Below, one piece after another: positions 26,153 to 35,378 of a DNA stretch of 64,000 bases. Made by a program: the position numbers and the translations under genes. Under the pieces are notes generated by a model that searched no databases, was not told where the DNA came from, and saw nothing but the letters and a program-made list of their open reading frames with translations. Where the stretch lies: NCBI RefSeq assembly GCF_025397915.1, contig NZ_JALIDZ010000002.1:542546-606545 (forward strand), written 5' to 3'. The DNA is from Microbaculum marinisediminis. GTDB lineage: Bacteria > Pseudomonadota > Alphaproteobacteria > Rhizobiales > Tepidamorphaceae. Within the stretch, counting starts at the first letter, position 1. Each line of letters opens with the position of its first letter.

Positions 26153-26913
26153 CGCGCGGCCACCCCGCCGTCAACGAGCAGCGTGGTGCCCGTGATGTAG
26201 GACGCGCGCGGCGACAGCAGGAATTCGACAGAATCCGCAATCTCCTCGCACTTGCCGAAGCGGTTCATCGGGATCTCGGCCTTGAGCCGGGCAACCACCT
26301 GTTCTTCAGAGCCGCCCCAGCCGATCGCCTTCATCGACTCAGACAGAGGCAGGGCAAGGATGAAGCCGGGGGCGATGGCATTCACCCGTATTCCCCGTTC
26401 GGCCAGCTCACAGGCGAGATACCGGGTATAGGCCTGCAGGGCCGATTTCGACGCGCCGTACATCGAGGCGCCGGGCAGCCGGCCGAGCCATGCGGTGACG
26501 CTGGAAATATTGATGATCGCGCTGTCCGCGCTCATGTGCGGCACCGCCGCCTGACAGACCCGGGCCGAGCCCGCCACGTTGACGTTCCAGACCATGCCCA
26601 TCTGATCGTCCGTCACGGTTTCGATCGGCGTATGGCGCACGATCCCATGACAGTTCACGACGCCGGCCAGTGACCCGCCGCCTATCTCGACCGCCGATTG
26701 CACGCAGGCCACGACACTGTCGCTGTCCTGCACCTCGACCTGGTGCAGATAGACTTCCGCCGTCCCGGTCCGCCCCAGCGCGCCGTTCTGTGACGGGTCG
26801 ATATTCAGGTCGGCCGCGACCACCTGATAGCCCTCGGCGGTCAGGCGCTCGTTGATCGCCGTACCGATGCCGCCGGTGCCTCCGGTCACGAGGACGGTTT
26901 TCTTTGCTGTCAT
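26149..26913 (-). CDS. SDR family oxidoreductase in the amine operon
   Basis: A 254-residue classical SDR with TGGTGGIGTAIN near residue 10 and catalytic MYGASKSALQAYTRYLA near residue 155. NCHG replaces the usual NNAG structural motif. The end TGTTLLVDGGVAAR is typical. Its stop overlaps the start of the DUF1116 gene (ATGA). Probably oxidises a hydroxyl intermediate of the amine or the ketone/alcohol derived from it. Confidence 0.87.
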   Translation of the reverse strand: MTAKKTVLVTGGTGGIGTAINERLTAEGYQVVAADLNIDPSQNGALGRTGTAEVYLHQVEVQDSDSVVACVQSAVEIGGGSLAGVVNCHGIVRHTPIETVTDDQMGMVWNVNVAGSARVCQAAVPHMSADSAIINISSVTAWLGRLPGASMYGASKSALQAYTRYLACELAERGIRVNAIAPGFILALPLSESMKAIGWGGSEEQVVARLKAEIPMNRFGKCEEIADSVEFLLSPRASYITGTTLLVDGGVAAR

Positions 26914-26955
26914 ATCTGTCTCCTTGAAGGACGCATGGGGGGCGGGCCCCGGTGC

Positions 26956-28344
26956 CTAGATGCGTTCGAAGTATCGGGTGAGTTCCCAGTCGGTGACGGT
27001 CTCCTGCTCGAAAGCATCGAGCTCCTGACCGGCGAAGTTGACCAGGTGCTGGTGAACCTGGTCGCCCAGCGACGCGCGCACGGTCTCGGCGGCGGCGAAT
27101 TTGCGAATGCTCTCGCCCATCGTCACCGGAACCCGCGGTAGCGCGGGGTTGAGATAGGCGTTGTCGTCATAAATCTCGGGCGTGGCCATGCCTGCCTCGA
27201 TGCCGTCCAGGCCGCTGGCGATCACACCCGCGAGTGCGAGATAGGGATTGGCGTCCGCACCGGGGATGCGGTTCTCGACACGGAAGTTCGCTCCCTCGCC
27301 CACCAGCCGAAAGCCGCAGGTCCGGTTGTCCTTCCCGACCACCAGCTGCACCGGCGCGAAGCTGTCCTTGCGGTAGCGCTTATAGGAGTTGATCGTCGGC
27401 GCGCTGAGCCAGCAGTACTCCGCCCCGCCCGCGATCATGCCGGCGACGAACGCGCCGAAGCGCTCGGACATACCGCCCGGTCGTGCCGGATCGTGACCGG
27501 CGGGCGCACCGCTGTCCTTGTCCCACATCGAGATGTGGACGTGACACGAGGAGCCCACCTCATCGATGAACGGCTTGGCCATGAACGTGGCGGAATACCC
27601 CTGCTGACCGAGGATCTCCTTCACCCAGGTCTTGTAGAGGGCATGCCGGTCGGCCATCTCCAGCGGATCGCAGTATTTCAACGCGATTTCCTGCTGGCCC
27701 AACCCCCATTCGGTCTTGGCGTTCTCGACCTCGATGCCGACCGCTTCCATGTGATCGCGCAGACACTGGAGGAAGGGTTCATCCAGGCTGGATTGCAGCA
27801 CGTGGTAATCCGCCCGATACCGCGACGTAGGCGTCAAATCGCGGTAGCGCCGGTCCCAAGCGTCTTCGAAACTGTTGCGGAAGGTGAAGAACTCCAACTC
27901 GGTGGCGCATTTGAAACCGATGCCGAGCTTCGCCGCCCTGTCGATCTGACGCTTGAGGATATTGCGCGGCGCGATGGGCAGATCCTCGCCCTGCGCCGTC
28001 ACCGCGTCGCACAGGCAGAAGGCGGTGCGCTCATGCCAGGGAAGAATACGGAAGGTCGACGGATCCGGCCGCAGCGTGAAATCCTGAAAGCCCTTTTCCC
28101 AGCCGGTCAGCCGGTAGCCTGGTCGCGGGTCCATATCCATGTCGGTGACGAACAGGTACACCGACGACGCGAACCCTTTCCCGCCGCGCAGCGCGTCGAG
28201 GAAGTACTTTGCCGTTAGCCGCTTTCCGACGAGCCGCCCCCAGATGTCTGGCAGGGCGCAGACCACCGTATCGATCCCGCCCTCGCGGATCGCCTGCTCC
28301 AGTCTCATGATATCGGGGGCCTGGGTGGTTTGACCGCTGTTCAT
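26956..28344 (-). CDS. Glutamine synthetase-like gamma-glutamyl amine ligase (copy 1)
   Basis: A 462-residue type-I-like glutamine synthetase fold, about the length of PuuA. Active-site segments are CATELEFFTF, EWGLGQQEIALKYCDPL, GSSCHVHISMWD and SYKRYRKDSFAP, then NFRVENRIPGADANPYLALAGVIASG. The N-terminal VCALPDIWGRLVGKRLTAKYFLD matches the gamma-glutamylpolyamine synthetase group rather than housekeeping GlnA. Probably couples glutamate to an amine using ATP. It lies downstream of the flavin monooxygenase gene, with hairpins in the gap (28392-28465). Confidence 0.88.
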   Translation of the reverse strand: MNSGQTTQAPDIMRLEQAIREGGIDTVVCALPDIWGRLVGKRLTAKYFLDALRGGKGFASSVYLFVTDMDMDPRPGYRLTGWEKGFQDFTLRPDPSTFRILPWHERTAFCLCDAVTAQGEDLPIAPRNILKRQIDRAAKLGIGFKCATELEFFTFRNSFEDAWDRRYRDLTPTSRYRADYHVLQSSLDEPFLQCLRDHMEAVGIEVENAKTEWGLGQQEIALKYCDPLEMADRHALYKTWVKEILGQQGYSATFMAKPFIDEVGSSCHVHISMWDKDSGAPAGHDPARPGGMSERFGAFVAGMIAGGAEYCWLSAPTINSYKRYRKDSFAPVQLVVGKDNRTCGFRLVGEGANFRVENRIPGADANPYLALAGVIASGLDGIEAGMATPEIYDDNAYLNPALPRVPVTMGESIRKFAAAETVRASLGDQVHQHLVNFAGQELDAFEQETVTDWELTRYFERI

Positions 28345-28391
28345 GGTGATGTCCTCCCCTGTATCGCTTCACACATCTGGCTACCTGTCCG

Positions 28392-28465
28392 GCGGCCGCG
28401 ACACGGCCGCCTCCAGACAGGATGTCTGGAGTTTATTGGGTCCGGCCCGGACGTCGGGCCGGACC
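28392..28465. promoter_or_regulatory. Cluster of three hairpins between monooxygenase and ligase genes
   Basis: Three perfect inverted repeats lie in 74 bp: 7-bp arms at 28392-28410, 9-bp arms CTCCAGACA/TGTCTGGAG at 28411-28431, and 11-bp arms GGTCCGGCCCG/CGGGCCGGACC at 28439-28465. No T-run follows on the minus strand, so they look like processing, attenuation or mRNA-stability structures rather than a simple terminator. Confidence 0.5.
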
Positions 28466-28469
28466 GGTC

Positions 28470-30101
28470 CTATTTGAGGAGAAATCCCGAATAGCCCGCC
28501 TTCGCCGACTGTTGGCAGGCCTTGAGGTATTCCGGATAATCCATGTGCGAAACGAACTTGCGCGGCTTGCCCGGTACATTGGCGCCGACGTACCAGGAGT
28601 TCGCCAGCGGGTAGATCGAGGCTTCGGCCATTTCGGTCAGACGTTCGGCCCACTCCGATTGCGCGGCCTTGTCCGCCTCGATGGTCTCGGCCCCTGCGCG
28701 CTCCATGTGCGCGATGCAATCGGCGATCCAGTTCACGTTGTCTTCGGCGAGTACAACCATGTTGGCCAGACCGGCCGGGCTGCCCGGACCGTTCACCAGG
28801 AAGAGGTTGGGGAAGCCGGCCGTGCCGATACCGAGCCAGGTTTCCGGCCCGTCCGCCCAAGCCTCGCGGAGCGATAGTCCGTCGCGCCCCCGGATATCGA
28901 TCTTGAGCAGCGCCCCGGTGATAGCGTCGAACCCGGTCGCGAACACGATCACGTCAACCGGGATCTCCCCCCTTTCCATCAGGAGACCGCCTTCGGTGAT
29001 CTCGATCAGGTTGTTCTCCCGCAGGTCGACAAGTTCGACATTGTTGCGGTTGAACATCTGGAAATAACCATTGTCGACACACAGACGCTTGGCGCCGATA
29101 AGGGTGTCGGGCATCAGGTGGTCGGCGAGACCCTGATCCATGACGATCTGGCGGATCTTCTTGCGGACAAATTCCGCCGCCGTTCCGTTGGCCTCGACCG
29201 AAGTATAGAGATCCCCGAACGCGGCCGTGAAGCCGAGGCCGCCCATCTCCCAGCGTTCCTCGTAAATGCGGTCGCGGGTCTCCGCATCGACGTCCAGCGC
29301 AGAGTCGTCGCAGACGTCGATCCCGAGGTTCGAGCGGTTCTTGCGCGCCCGGGCCCGGATCGCATCGTAGTTCTCGAGAACCTCTCTATGCTCATCGTCG
29401 CTCAGCGGACGGTTCTGCGAGGGGACCGAATAGGCCGGTGTGCGCTGGACAAGGTAGAGCTTCTCCGCCTCCTTCGCGAGTTCCGGCGAAACCTGCGCGC
29501 CGGTCGAACCGGTCCCGATCACGGCCACGCGCTTTCCCTTTACATCCGGACCACCCTGGGCCCATTGGCCGGTGTGGATGGACACGCCCTTGAAGCGGTC
29601 AATTCCCTCCACGCGCGGAAAGATAGGCTCAGACAGCGGACCTGTAGCCAGGATCAGGAAGCGGCAGTCGACCTTCTCGCCGCCGTCGGTTTCGACATGC
29701 CAGCGGTTCGTCGCCTCGTCGAAGCGGGTCGCGGTCACTCGGGTGTCGAAGGTGATGTATTCGCGCAAGTCATAACGATCGACAACATGGCGGAAATACT
29801 TCTGCAGCTCAGGCTGAGCCGAATATTTCTCCGGCCAGCGCCACTCCTGCTGCAACTCCGGATCGAAGCTGTAGGAATATTCATAGCTTGGAATGTCGAC
29901 GCGGGCGCCGGGGTAGCTGTTCCAGTACCACGTTCCGCCGACGTCGCTGCCAGCCTCGAAAAGGCGGACGGACAGACCGCGCTGCCTCATCTGGTAAAGA
30001 GCGTAGATGCCGCCGACACCGCCGCCGACGATCACAACGTCGCAGCTTTGAGGGATATCCCGGCCGTGTTCGCCGACCAGCACGCTTTCGGTTTTTGGCA
30101 T
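28470..30101 (-). CDS. Flavin-containing monooxygenase, Baeyer-Villiger type
   Basis: A 543-residue FAD- and NADPH-binding monooxygenase. The first Rossmann motif is VVIVGGGVGGIYALYQM near residue 22. The Baeyer-Villiger fingerprint FKGVSIHTGQW fits F-x-G-x-x-x-H-T-x-x-W near residue 168. The second Rossmann motif is VAVIGTGSTGAQVSPELA, and the C-terminal ATGFDAITG is typical. The start has AAGGAG 6 nt upstream. In this gene set it may oxygenate the amine-derived chain or its ketone. It is first in its unit; the FadR-type operator at 30166-30184 lies about 65 bp upstream within a TTGAAT-N17-TAAAAA promoter. Confidence 0.92.
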   Translation of the reverse strand: MPKTESVLVGEHGRDIPQSCDVVIVGGGVGGIYALYQMRQRGLSVRLFEAGSDVGGTWYWNSYPGARVDIPSYEYSYSFDPELQQEWRWPEKYSAQPELQKYFRHVVDRYDLREYITFDTRVTATRFDEATNRWHVETDGGEKVDCRFLILATGPLSEPIFPRVEGIDRFKGVSIHTGQWAQGGPDVKGKRVAVIGTGSTGAQVSPELAKEAEKLYLVQRTPAYSVPSQNRPLSDDEHREVLENYDAIRARARKNRSNLGIDVCDDSALDVDAETRDRIYEERWEMGGLGFTAAFGDLYTSVEANGTAAEFVRKKIRQIVMDQGLADHLMPDTLIGAKRLCVDNGYFQMFNRNNVELVDLRENNLIEITEGGLLMERGEIPVDVIVFATGFDAITGALLKIDIRGRDGLSLREAWADGPETWLGIGTAGFPNLFLVNGPGSPAGLANMVVLAEDNVNWIADCIAHMERAGAETIEADKAAQSEWAERLTEMAEASIYPLANSWYVGANVPGKPRKFVSHMDYPEYLKACQQSAKAGYSGFLLK

Positions 30102-30165
30102 AAGTACTCCTTGCCGTGCGCCAAGCTCCTGGCGCCGGTTCTGTCTTTTTCGGCCCTGGTTCTAA

Positions 30166-30184
30166 TGGTCTATTTTTTAGACCA
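30166..30184. promoter_or_regulatory. FadR/GntR-type operator upstream of the monooxygenase gene
   Basis: A perfect 19-bp palindrome, TGGTCTA-TTTTT-TAGACCA. On the minus strand it spans the -10 region of TTGAAT-N17-TAAAAA. Matching sites sit at 37424-37442 and 39235-39253. Probably bound by the GntR protein encoded at 39389-40216. Confidence 0.75.
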
Positions 30185-30261
30185 ATAATTTTAGCTATTC
30201 AATCCCGGCTGCGGTGCGCGGCGCCACCTCGCAGTTTTTCCTTTGGTTTTCAGGATTTCGG

Positions 30262-31635
30262 TTAACTGGTCTCGAAGTATCGTCGGAGCTCGAAGCTGGT
30301 GACCTCGCTGGCCAGCCAATCGTTCCAGTGCTGCAACTCGACTCGCCTCGAGGCGGCGTACTGGTCGACAAATTCGGCGCCGAAGTAGTCGCGACAGAAC
30401 TCAGAGGCGGCAAAAACCTCCGTCGCATCGCCCAGGTTGTCCGCCAATCTCGGGAAATTCCCCGCCTTGACCGCATTGCCCTGAGCCGCGCGCTGCGGCA
30501 CCAGCGTCCGGTCGATCCCCAGATGCCCACCTGCGAGCATCGCCGCGACCGCCAACCATGGGTTTACGTCCGCCCCTGGCACACGATGCTCGATCCGGCA
30601 GGCATTGGGCGTCGGATAGGTGATGACGCGCAGAGCGGCGCTGCGGTTGTCGTACCCCCAGGACACATTCTCCGGCGCCCAGGCCTGCACGCTGAAACGG
30701 CGGAAGGAATTGACCGTCGGTCGGAACAGAACACCGCAATCGGAAAGCCCGGCCAGAAGGCCGGCCAGATACTGTCTGCCCACCAGCGAGAGATCATCGC
30801 CCGCCTTGGGATCGTAAAAGGCGTTCTCGCCATCCTTCCAGACGCTCTGATGGACGTGGCCGCCGCAGCCGGACTCATCGGTCTTCCATTTCGCCATGAA
30901 GCTCGGGACCAGGCCGCGTTCGGCGCAAAGCTCGCGGAAATAGGTCTTGGCCCGGGCGGCGTTGTCGGCGGCCTGCATCGCCGGTGCCGGCGCCAGCGCG
31001 AACTCCACCGCGCCATAGCCCAGCTCGGTATGAAAGACCTCTACCGTGATGCCGATACTGCGCATCCGGCGGATGAATTCGGCCCCGAGTTCGCGCGCCT
31101 CTTCCGCCTGGGTCAACCGGTAGGCGTTGTGCATCCGTCCCAGAGACGTCAATTCGTGATGACGGTTCTCCGCGAGGACCCCGCGATCGGCATGAAAAAT
31201 GAAGGCCTCAAACTCCATGCCGAACATCGGCGTGTAGCCGGTCTCCTCGAACCGCTCCGCGACGCGGCGCAGGACACTGCGCGGCGACAGCGGAAACTGC
31301 GTTCCGTTCGGATAAACCACGTCATAGAGCACCGCCGCCATTCCGTCGCGCCAGGGCAAACGGATCGCCGTGGACATATCAGGCACTCCCAACGCATCGG
31401 GAAAGCCGTTGTCGTAGGAGCTGTGTTCCGACTCCCAGACATCGTCCGCCGGCGTGAGCTGATAGAGCACAGTGCAGACAGCGCTCTTGCCCCCGGCCGC
31501 GACCTTCTTCGCTGAGACGAATTTGCCCCGAAGGGTCCCGTTGAGATCGGGGACCTCCATCTGCACCAGATCGATCTCACCGGAGACCATTCCGTCGAGC
31601 GCAATCTTGTTGAGCGGGATCGCCTGTTCCGTCAT
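30262..31635 (-). CDS. Glutamine synthetase-like gamma-glutamyl amine ligase (copy 2)
   Basis: A 457-residue glutamine synthetase homologue, clearly different in sequence from copy 1. Active-site stretches are FGMEFEAFIFHAD, ELGYGAVEFALAPAP, GCGGHVHQSVWKD and NSFRRFSVQAWAPENVSWG, then CRIEHRVPGADVNPWLAVAAM. The ATG at 31635 overlaps the stop of the cysteine-rich protein gene as ATGA, which fixes the start. Last gene of the Liv-type importer unit. Two different ligases in one cluster suggest two amines, two steps, or a heteromeric enzyme. Confidence 0.88.
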   Translation of the reverse strand: MTEQAIPLNKIALDGMVSGEIDLVQMEVPDLNGTLRGKFVSAKKVAAGGKSAVCTVLYQLTPADDVWESEHSSYDNGFPDALGVPDMSTAIRLPWRDGMAAVLYDVVYPNGTQFPLSPRSVLRRVAERFEETGYTPMFGMEFEAFIFHADRGVLAENRHHELTSLGRMHNAYRLTQAEEARELGAEFIRRMRSIGITVEVFHTELGYGAVEFALAPAPAMQAADNAARAKTYFRELCAERGLVPSFMAKWKTDESGCGGHVHQSVWKDGENAFYDPKAGDDLSLVGRQYLAGLLAGLSDCGVLFRPTVNSFRRFSVQAWAPENVSWGYDNRSAALRVITYPTPNACRIEHRVPGADVNPWLAVAAMLAGGHLGIDRTLVPQRAAQGNAVKAGNFPRLADNLGDATEVFAASEFCRDYFGAEFVDQYAASRRVELQHWNDWLASEVTSFELRRYFETS

Positions 31636-32723
31636 CTTCCCCCCTCCTGCTCCGCTTGTGCGCGGCCGCCGAGCCGCTGGGGGGGCGTCGCCCCAACCCT
31701 TGCATAGATCTCGTCCGGCACCAGCGCGGGGTCCTTGTAGACATACCAGGTGCACTTGCCGCCCTTGCGGGACGCAGGCCAGACCGGAGGTTCCACCACC
31801 CGGGTCGGGTAGCCGAAGCGCCGTATCGGCATGCGCTCATTCAGCTGGCAGCAATGCACGCAGTAGAGGCAGACGCCCTTCTTGTTCCACGACCAGTCGT
31901 ATTCCTTCTGGGTGACCCCGAGGTTCCAGGGGGCCTCCATCCTCGGGCCACCGCCGGTGTCGGGATCGTCGCGCATGGTGCGTCCACCCGATCCGCAGGG
32001 ATCGAACCGGATTGCCCAGCGGTCCTCTTCTTCCTCGATTTCCAGAGCGCCGGATCGGCCCGGGCCTGTCAGATGCCCGCGGATCCCCTCGAACGCATAG
32101 TGCATCAGAAGATCGAAACTGCGCGGCCAGGGATGGTTGTCGATGTCATAGCGGACGTAATAGTCGTACATCGGCTGCATCAGTACATCCCAGAGCTCGC
32201 CGGTGATCTCTTCCCCGAGAAGCCGCGCGGCGGCGTCAACCCAGAAATAGACCCCGTCGCACAGCCGATCATGTGTGTCTCGCCAGATCTCGCGGGCCTC
32301 GTCGAGCATACGGGGGTCGCCGCCACCCGCCGCCGCAGCGGTGGCGAACGTCTCGATCAAAGCCCTGTATCGGTCCCAGCCAGCGGCCGCGTCGAAGGCA
32401 TCGCCACTCGCACCGTCCCAGAGCTCCCGCAAACGCTTCGTTTCTGCGGCAAGTGTCTCTGCCGGGATCCCGCGCCCGGCAATGAAATCCGGAATTTCGT
32501 CGCACCAGGCGGTGAAGAGTTCATAGGCCTCCAGCGCCTCCGTCACGGTATAGCGTGCCAGCTCCGCCGCGTCCGTGCCGCGCCCCTCACCGAGTGCGAT
32601 CTCGGCCAGCGCATAACTCGAAGCGGCATGGTCGGCGTAATCACCGGCGCGAACCCTTGCGCCGATCGTGGGGTGATAGACGAGTGGTCCCGCGTCCGTC
32701 CGTTCGTTGGGATTCATCGTCAT
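31632..32723 (-). CDS. Cysteine-rich protein of unknown function in the amine importer operon
   Basis: I do not recognise this 363-residue protein. The N-terminal two thirds are helical and rich in Ala, Glu, Trp and Tyr (EALEAYELFTAWCDEIPDF; VLMQPMYDYYVRYDIDNHPWP). The C-terminal third has a run of cysteines suited to metal or Fe-S binding: Cys243 in FDPCGSGGR, Cys285, Cys288, Cys291 and Cys292 in CLYCVHCC, and Cys324 in GGKCTWYVY. Its start overlaps the LivM stop (TGATG) and its stop overlaps ligase copy 2 (ATGA), so it is tightly co-translated with both and likely acts on the imported substrate. No signal peptide or membrane segment. It may be a metal-dependent hydrolase or lyase, or a redox protein. 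Confidence 0.85.
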   Translation of the reverse strand: MTMNPNERTDAGPLVYHPTIGARVRAGDYADHAASSYALAEIALGEGRGTDAAELARYTVTEALEAYELFTAWCDEIPDFIAGRGIPAETLAAETKRLRELWDGASGDAFDAAAGWDRYRALIETFATAAAAGGGDPRMLDEAREIWRDTHDRLCDGVYFWVDAAARLLGEEITGELWDVLMQPMYDYYVRYDIDNHPWPRSFDLLMHYAFEGIRGHLTGPGRSGALEIEEEEDRWAIRFDPCGSGGRTMRDDPDTGGGPRMEAPWNLGVTQKEYDWSWNKKGVCLYCVHCCQLNERMPIRRFGYPTRVVEPPVWPASRKGGKCTWYVYKDPALVPDEIYARVGATPPQRLGGRAQAEQEGGR

Positions 32724-33766
32724 CACGCCACCTCCAGTGCGGTCTTGCGCACCTTCCGGCGGTACCAGACATCATCCACTTCGTTCGAGCCCATCAGCCC
32801 GGACGGGCGGAACGTCATGGACAGCACGATGATCAGGCCGAGGAAGAAACCGGTCAGACCGAACATGTCCGGCAGCTCCATCCCAGCGATGGTCGGGCCG
32901 CTTTCGAGATAGCGCATGAGCTCTACGCCGACGGTGACCATGACGCAGCCCAGCACCGAGCCGGTCACGCTGTGCATCCCGCCGAGGATGAGCATCGCCA
33001 GCGTCAGGAAGGTCAGGTCGAAATAGAAGCTCTTCGGACTTATCGTTCCCACGAAGAGCGCAAAGAGCGCTCCGGCGATAGCCATCAGAAAGGCGCTGAG
33101 CATCCAGGCGGCAAAGCGCAGTTTGCGGATACGCACGCCAACCGCGCTTGCCGCGGCCAGATCTTCGGATGCGGCACGCAGCTGCAAACCCCACTTTGAG
33201 TCCCGGAACACCCGAGCCGCCACGATGGCGAAGACGGCGGCGGCGACGGCCCAGCTCAGCGTGGCCGCAACCGGGATCCCGTAGAAGGCCCGCGGACCAC
33301 GGGTTAGATCGACCCAGTTCACCAGCACCACATGAACCACGACGAGGAACGCCATCGTCGCGATGGTCGCGGGCACACCGTTCTGGCGCACCATCATCAC
33401 CCCGACGAGGGAGGCAATCGCGAGCGTGACGAGAACCGCCACGATCACCGCCACCACCGGTGATATCTGGATCGTATTCAGCCCGAAAGGCGCGGTGGCC
33501 AGGGCGGTCCGCTTGATCGCGATGGGCGTTGCGAGGATCGCAACCACATAGGCCGAGATCCCCATGAAGCCGACATGGCCGAAATGGGTGATGTCGGAAT
33601 TCCCCATGAAGACCTGCAGCCCCACCACAACGATCAGGTTGACGAGAAAGGTGAAGAATAGACGCTGATGATACGGTTCGGCGAAGGACGCGACGAGAAT
33701 GCCGGCAAGGATGACGACAGCCGCCAGTACCAGCGTCCCGGACAGAGTGCGTTTATGAATCTTCAT
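32723..33766 (-). CDS. livM: Branched-chain amino acid type ABC permease (LivM)
   Basis: A 347-residue membrane permease with about ten hydrophobic segments. The LivM-type sequence LTLAMLILGGMHSVTGSVLGCVMVTVGVE lies near residue 260 and GNSDITHFGHVGFMGISAYV near residue 54. It overlaps LivH by 4 nt. Partner of LivH in an importer for an amino-acid-like or amide ligand; the cluster suggests an amine or amino acid derivative. Confidence 0.92.
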   Translation of the reverse strand: MKIHKRTLSGTLVLAAVVILAGILVASFAEPYHQRLFFTFLVNLIVVVGLQVFMGNSDITHFGHVGFMGISAYVVAILATPIAIKRTALATAPFGLNTIQISPVVAVIVAVLVTLAIASLVGVMMVRQNGVPATIATMAFLVVVHVVLVNWVDLTRGPRAFYGIPVAATLSWAVAAAVFAIVAARVFRDSKWGLQLRAASEDLAAASAVGVRIRKLRFAAWMLSAFLMAIAGALFALFVGTISPKSFYFDLTFLTLAMLILGGMHSVTGSVLGCVMVTVGVELMRYLESGPTIAGMELPDMFGLTGFFLGLIIVLSMTFRPSGLMGSNEVDDVWYRRKVRKTALEVA

Positions 33767-34662
33767 GATTTCTCTCCGAAATCCGGACGCTCACCAAGGA
33801 TGCCTTGGGGACGGACCAACAGGAGCACGCCGACAGCGGTAAAGATGAAGGCATCCCGGAAACCCGCCATGTAATCGGGCAGGATGACCTGGAGCATGAC
33901 CTCGGATATCCCCAAGGCGAAGCCGCCGAGCACGGCGCCGGGCAAGCTGCCGAAACCGCCGATCACGGCCGCGACAAAGGCTTTGAGTACCGGGGTGAAG
34001 CCCATGAAGGGATCGACGGCGCCGCGGCGGGCCAGAATAAAGACGGTGGCAAGTCCCGCCAGGAAGCCCGAGATGGCGAAGGCCGTGGTGACGACGCGGT
34101 CAGCGCGAATCCCCATCAGGCGCACCGTGCTCACATCCTTGGCGGCCGCTCGCATCGCCATGCCGATGGTGGTGCGGCGCAAAAAGACGACCAGAAGGGA
34201 AATCGCGACGACGGTCACGGCCGTTTCCAGGATCTGGACCATCGGAATGCGGACCGAGCCGATGGTGATGTTGGTCATCAGGAAATCGGCGGTTGGTACC
34301 GGCTTAGGACGGGTGCCGACGAAGATCAGCGCGATGTTCTGGATCAGGATCGAGATCCCGAAGGCCATCAGCATGCCGGTCGTGGGCGGCGCGCCCCGCA
34401 CCGGCTTGAACGCAACCTTCTCCAGGAAGACGGCGAACAGAACGACGGAGAGCACGCCTACCGGCAGAAGCATCACCGGGTTGGAGAGCCCGAGATAGAC
34501 GACCACCAGGAACATCGCATAGCCGCCCACGGTGATCAGATCGCCATGGGCGAAATTCACCAGCCCCATGACGGAAAAGACGATGGCCAATCCCAGGGCC
34601 AGAAGCGCGTATTCGCCGCCCAGGCTGAGCGCGTTCAGCAATTGCTGCAGAAGGTAATCCAT
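33763..34662 (-). CDS. livH: Branched-chain amino acid type ABC permease (LivH)
   Basis: A 299-residue permease with eight hydrophobic segments. The start at 34662 (MDYLLQQLLNALSLGGEYALLALGLAIVFSVMGLVNFAHG) is the standard LivH N terminus, 2 nt after the LivF stop. The loop FMGFTPVLKAFVAAVIGGFGSLPGAVLGGFALG is the LivH signature. Confidence 0.93.
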   Translation of the reverse strand: MDYLLQQLLNALSLGGEYALLALGLAIVFSVMGLVNFAHGDLITVGGYAMFLVVVYLGLSNPVMLLPVGVLSVVLFAVFLEKVAFKPVRGAPPTTGMLMAFGISILIQNIALIFVGTRPKPVPTADFLMTNITIGSVRIPMVQILETAVTVVAISLLVVFLRRTTIGMAMRAAAKDVSTVRLMGIRADRVVTTAFAISGFLAGLATVFILARRGAVDPFMGFTPVLKAFVAAVIGGFGSLPGAVLGGFALGISEVMLQVILPDYMAGFRDAFIFTAVGVLLLVRPQGILGERPDFGEKS

Positions 34663-34664
34663 GC

Positions 34665-35378
34665 TCAGTGCGCCTCTAGCCCCAGGTACATTTCCATCAC
34701 GTCGCCGGTTTCGCGCAGCTCTTTGGCGGTGCCTGCGAACTGCAACGCGCCGCTCGCCAGGACAAAGGCCCGGTCGGCAAATTCGAGAACATCGCCGGCA
34801 TTCTGCTCGACGACCAGAATGGTCAGCCCCCATTCCCGCAACTTCACGAGGAACTCGAAGATCTGATCGACGATGCGGGGGGCGAGCCCGAGCGAGGGCT
34901 CGTCGAGCATCAGCAGCTTCGGGCGCGACATCAGCGACCGAGAGATCGCCAGCATCTGCTGTTCGCCGCCCGACATGTATTTCGCCGCCGAATGGAAGCG
35001 CTCCCTCAGGATCGGGAACATCTCAAGGTATTTCTCGGTATCTTCGGCGATCCCGTCATGGTCTTTGCGTGTCGCCGCGCCGAGGCGCAAGTTCTCCGCC
35101 ACGGTCAGGTCGGCAAAGACCTTCCGTCCCTCGGGCGTCACCGTCATCCCCCGCCGAACGAGGGCTTCGGTCGACAGGCCGGTGACATCTTCGCCGCGAA
35201 ACGAGGTCTGCCCGCCGGCCTTCGGAACCAGCCCGATCAACGCCGAAATCAGGCTGGATTTCCCTGCGCCGTTCGGGCCCAGCAAGGTGACGATCTCCCC
35301 TTCGGAGACGTCGATACTGACGTCTCTTACGGCCCGGATAGGGCCGTAAGAAACCGATATGCCGTCTGCCGTGAACAT
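34665..35378 (-). CDS. livF: Branched-chain amino acid type ABC ATPase (LivF)
   Basis: A 237-residue ATPase with Walker A GPNGAGKSS near residue 36, signature MSGGEQQMLAISR and Walker B LLMLDEPSLGLAP. The middle segment VTPEGRKVFADLTVAENLRLG is diagnostic for LivF. Its ATG at 35378 overlaps the binding protein stop as TAATG. Confidence 0.95.
   Translation of the reverse strand: MFTADGISVSYGPIRAVRDVSIDVSEGEIVTLLGPNGAGKSSLISALIGLVPKAGGQTSFRGEDVTGLSTEALVRRGMTVTPEGRKVFADLTVAENLRLGAATRKDHDGIAEDTEKYLEMFPILRERFHSAAKYMSGGEQQMLAISRSLMSRPKLLMLDEPSLGLAPRIVDQIFEFLVKLREWGLTILVVEQNAGDVLEFADRAFVLASGALQFAGTAKELRETGDVMEMYLGLEAH

Noticed and set aside
24767..26200. A 477-codon plus-strand open frame opposite the DUF1116 and esterase genes
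   Set aside because: It spans two overlapping real genes on the other strand and has antisense composition.
33805..34866. A 353-codon plus-strand open frame opposite LivH and LivF
   Set aside because: Composition (His, Gln, Glu, Asp rich) mirrors a hydrophobic permease; no domain recognised.
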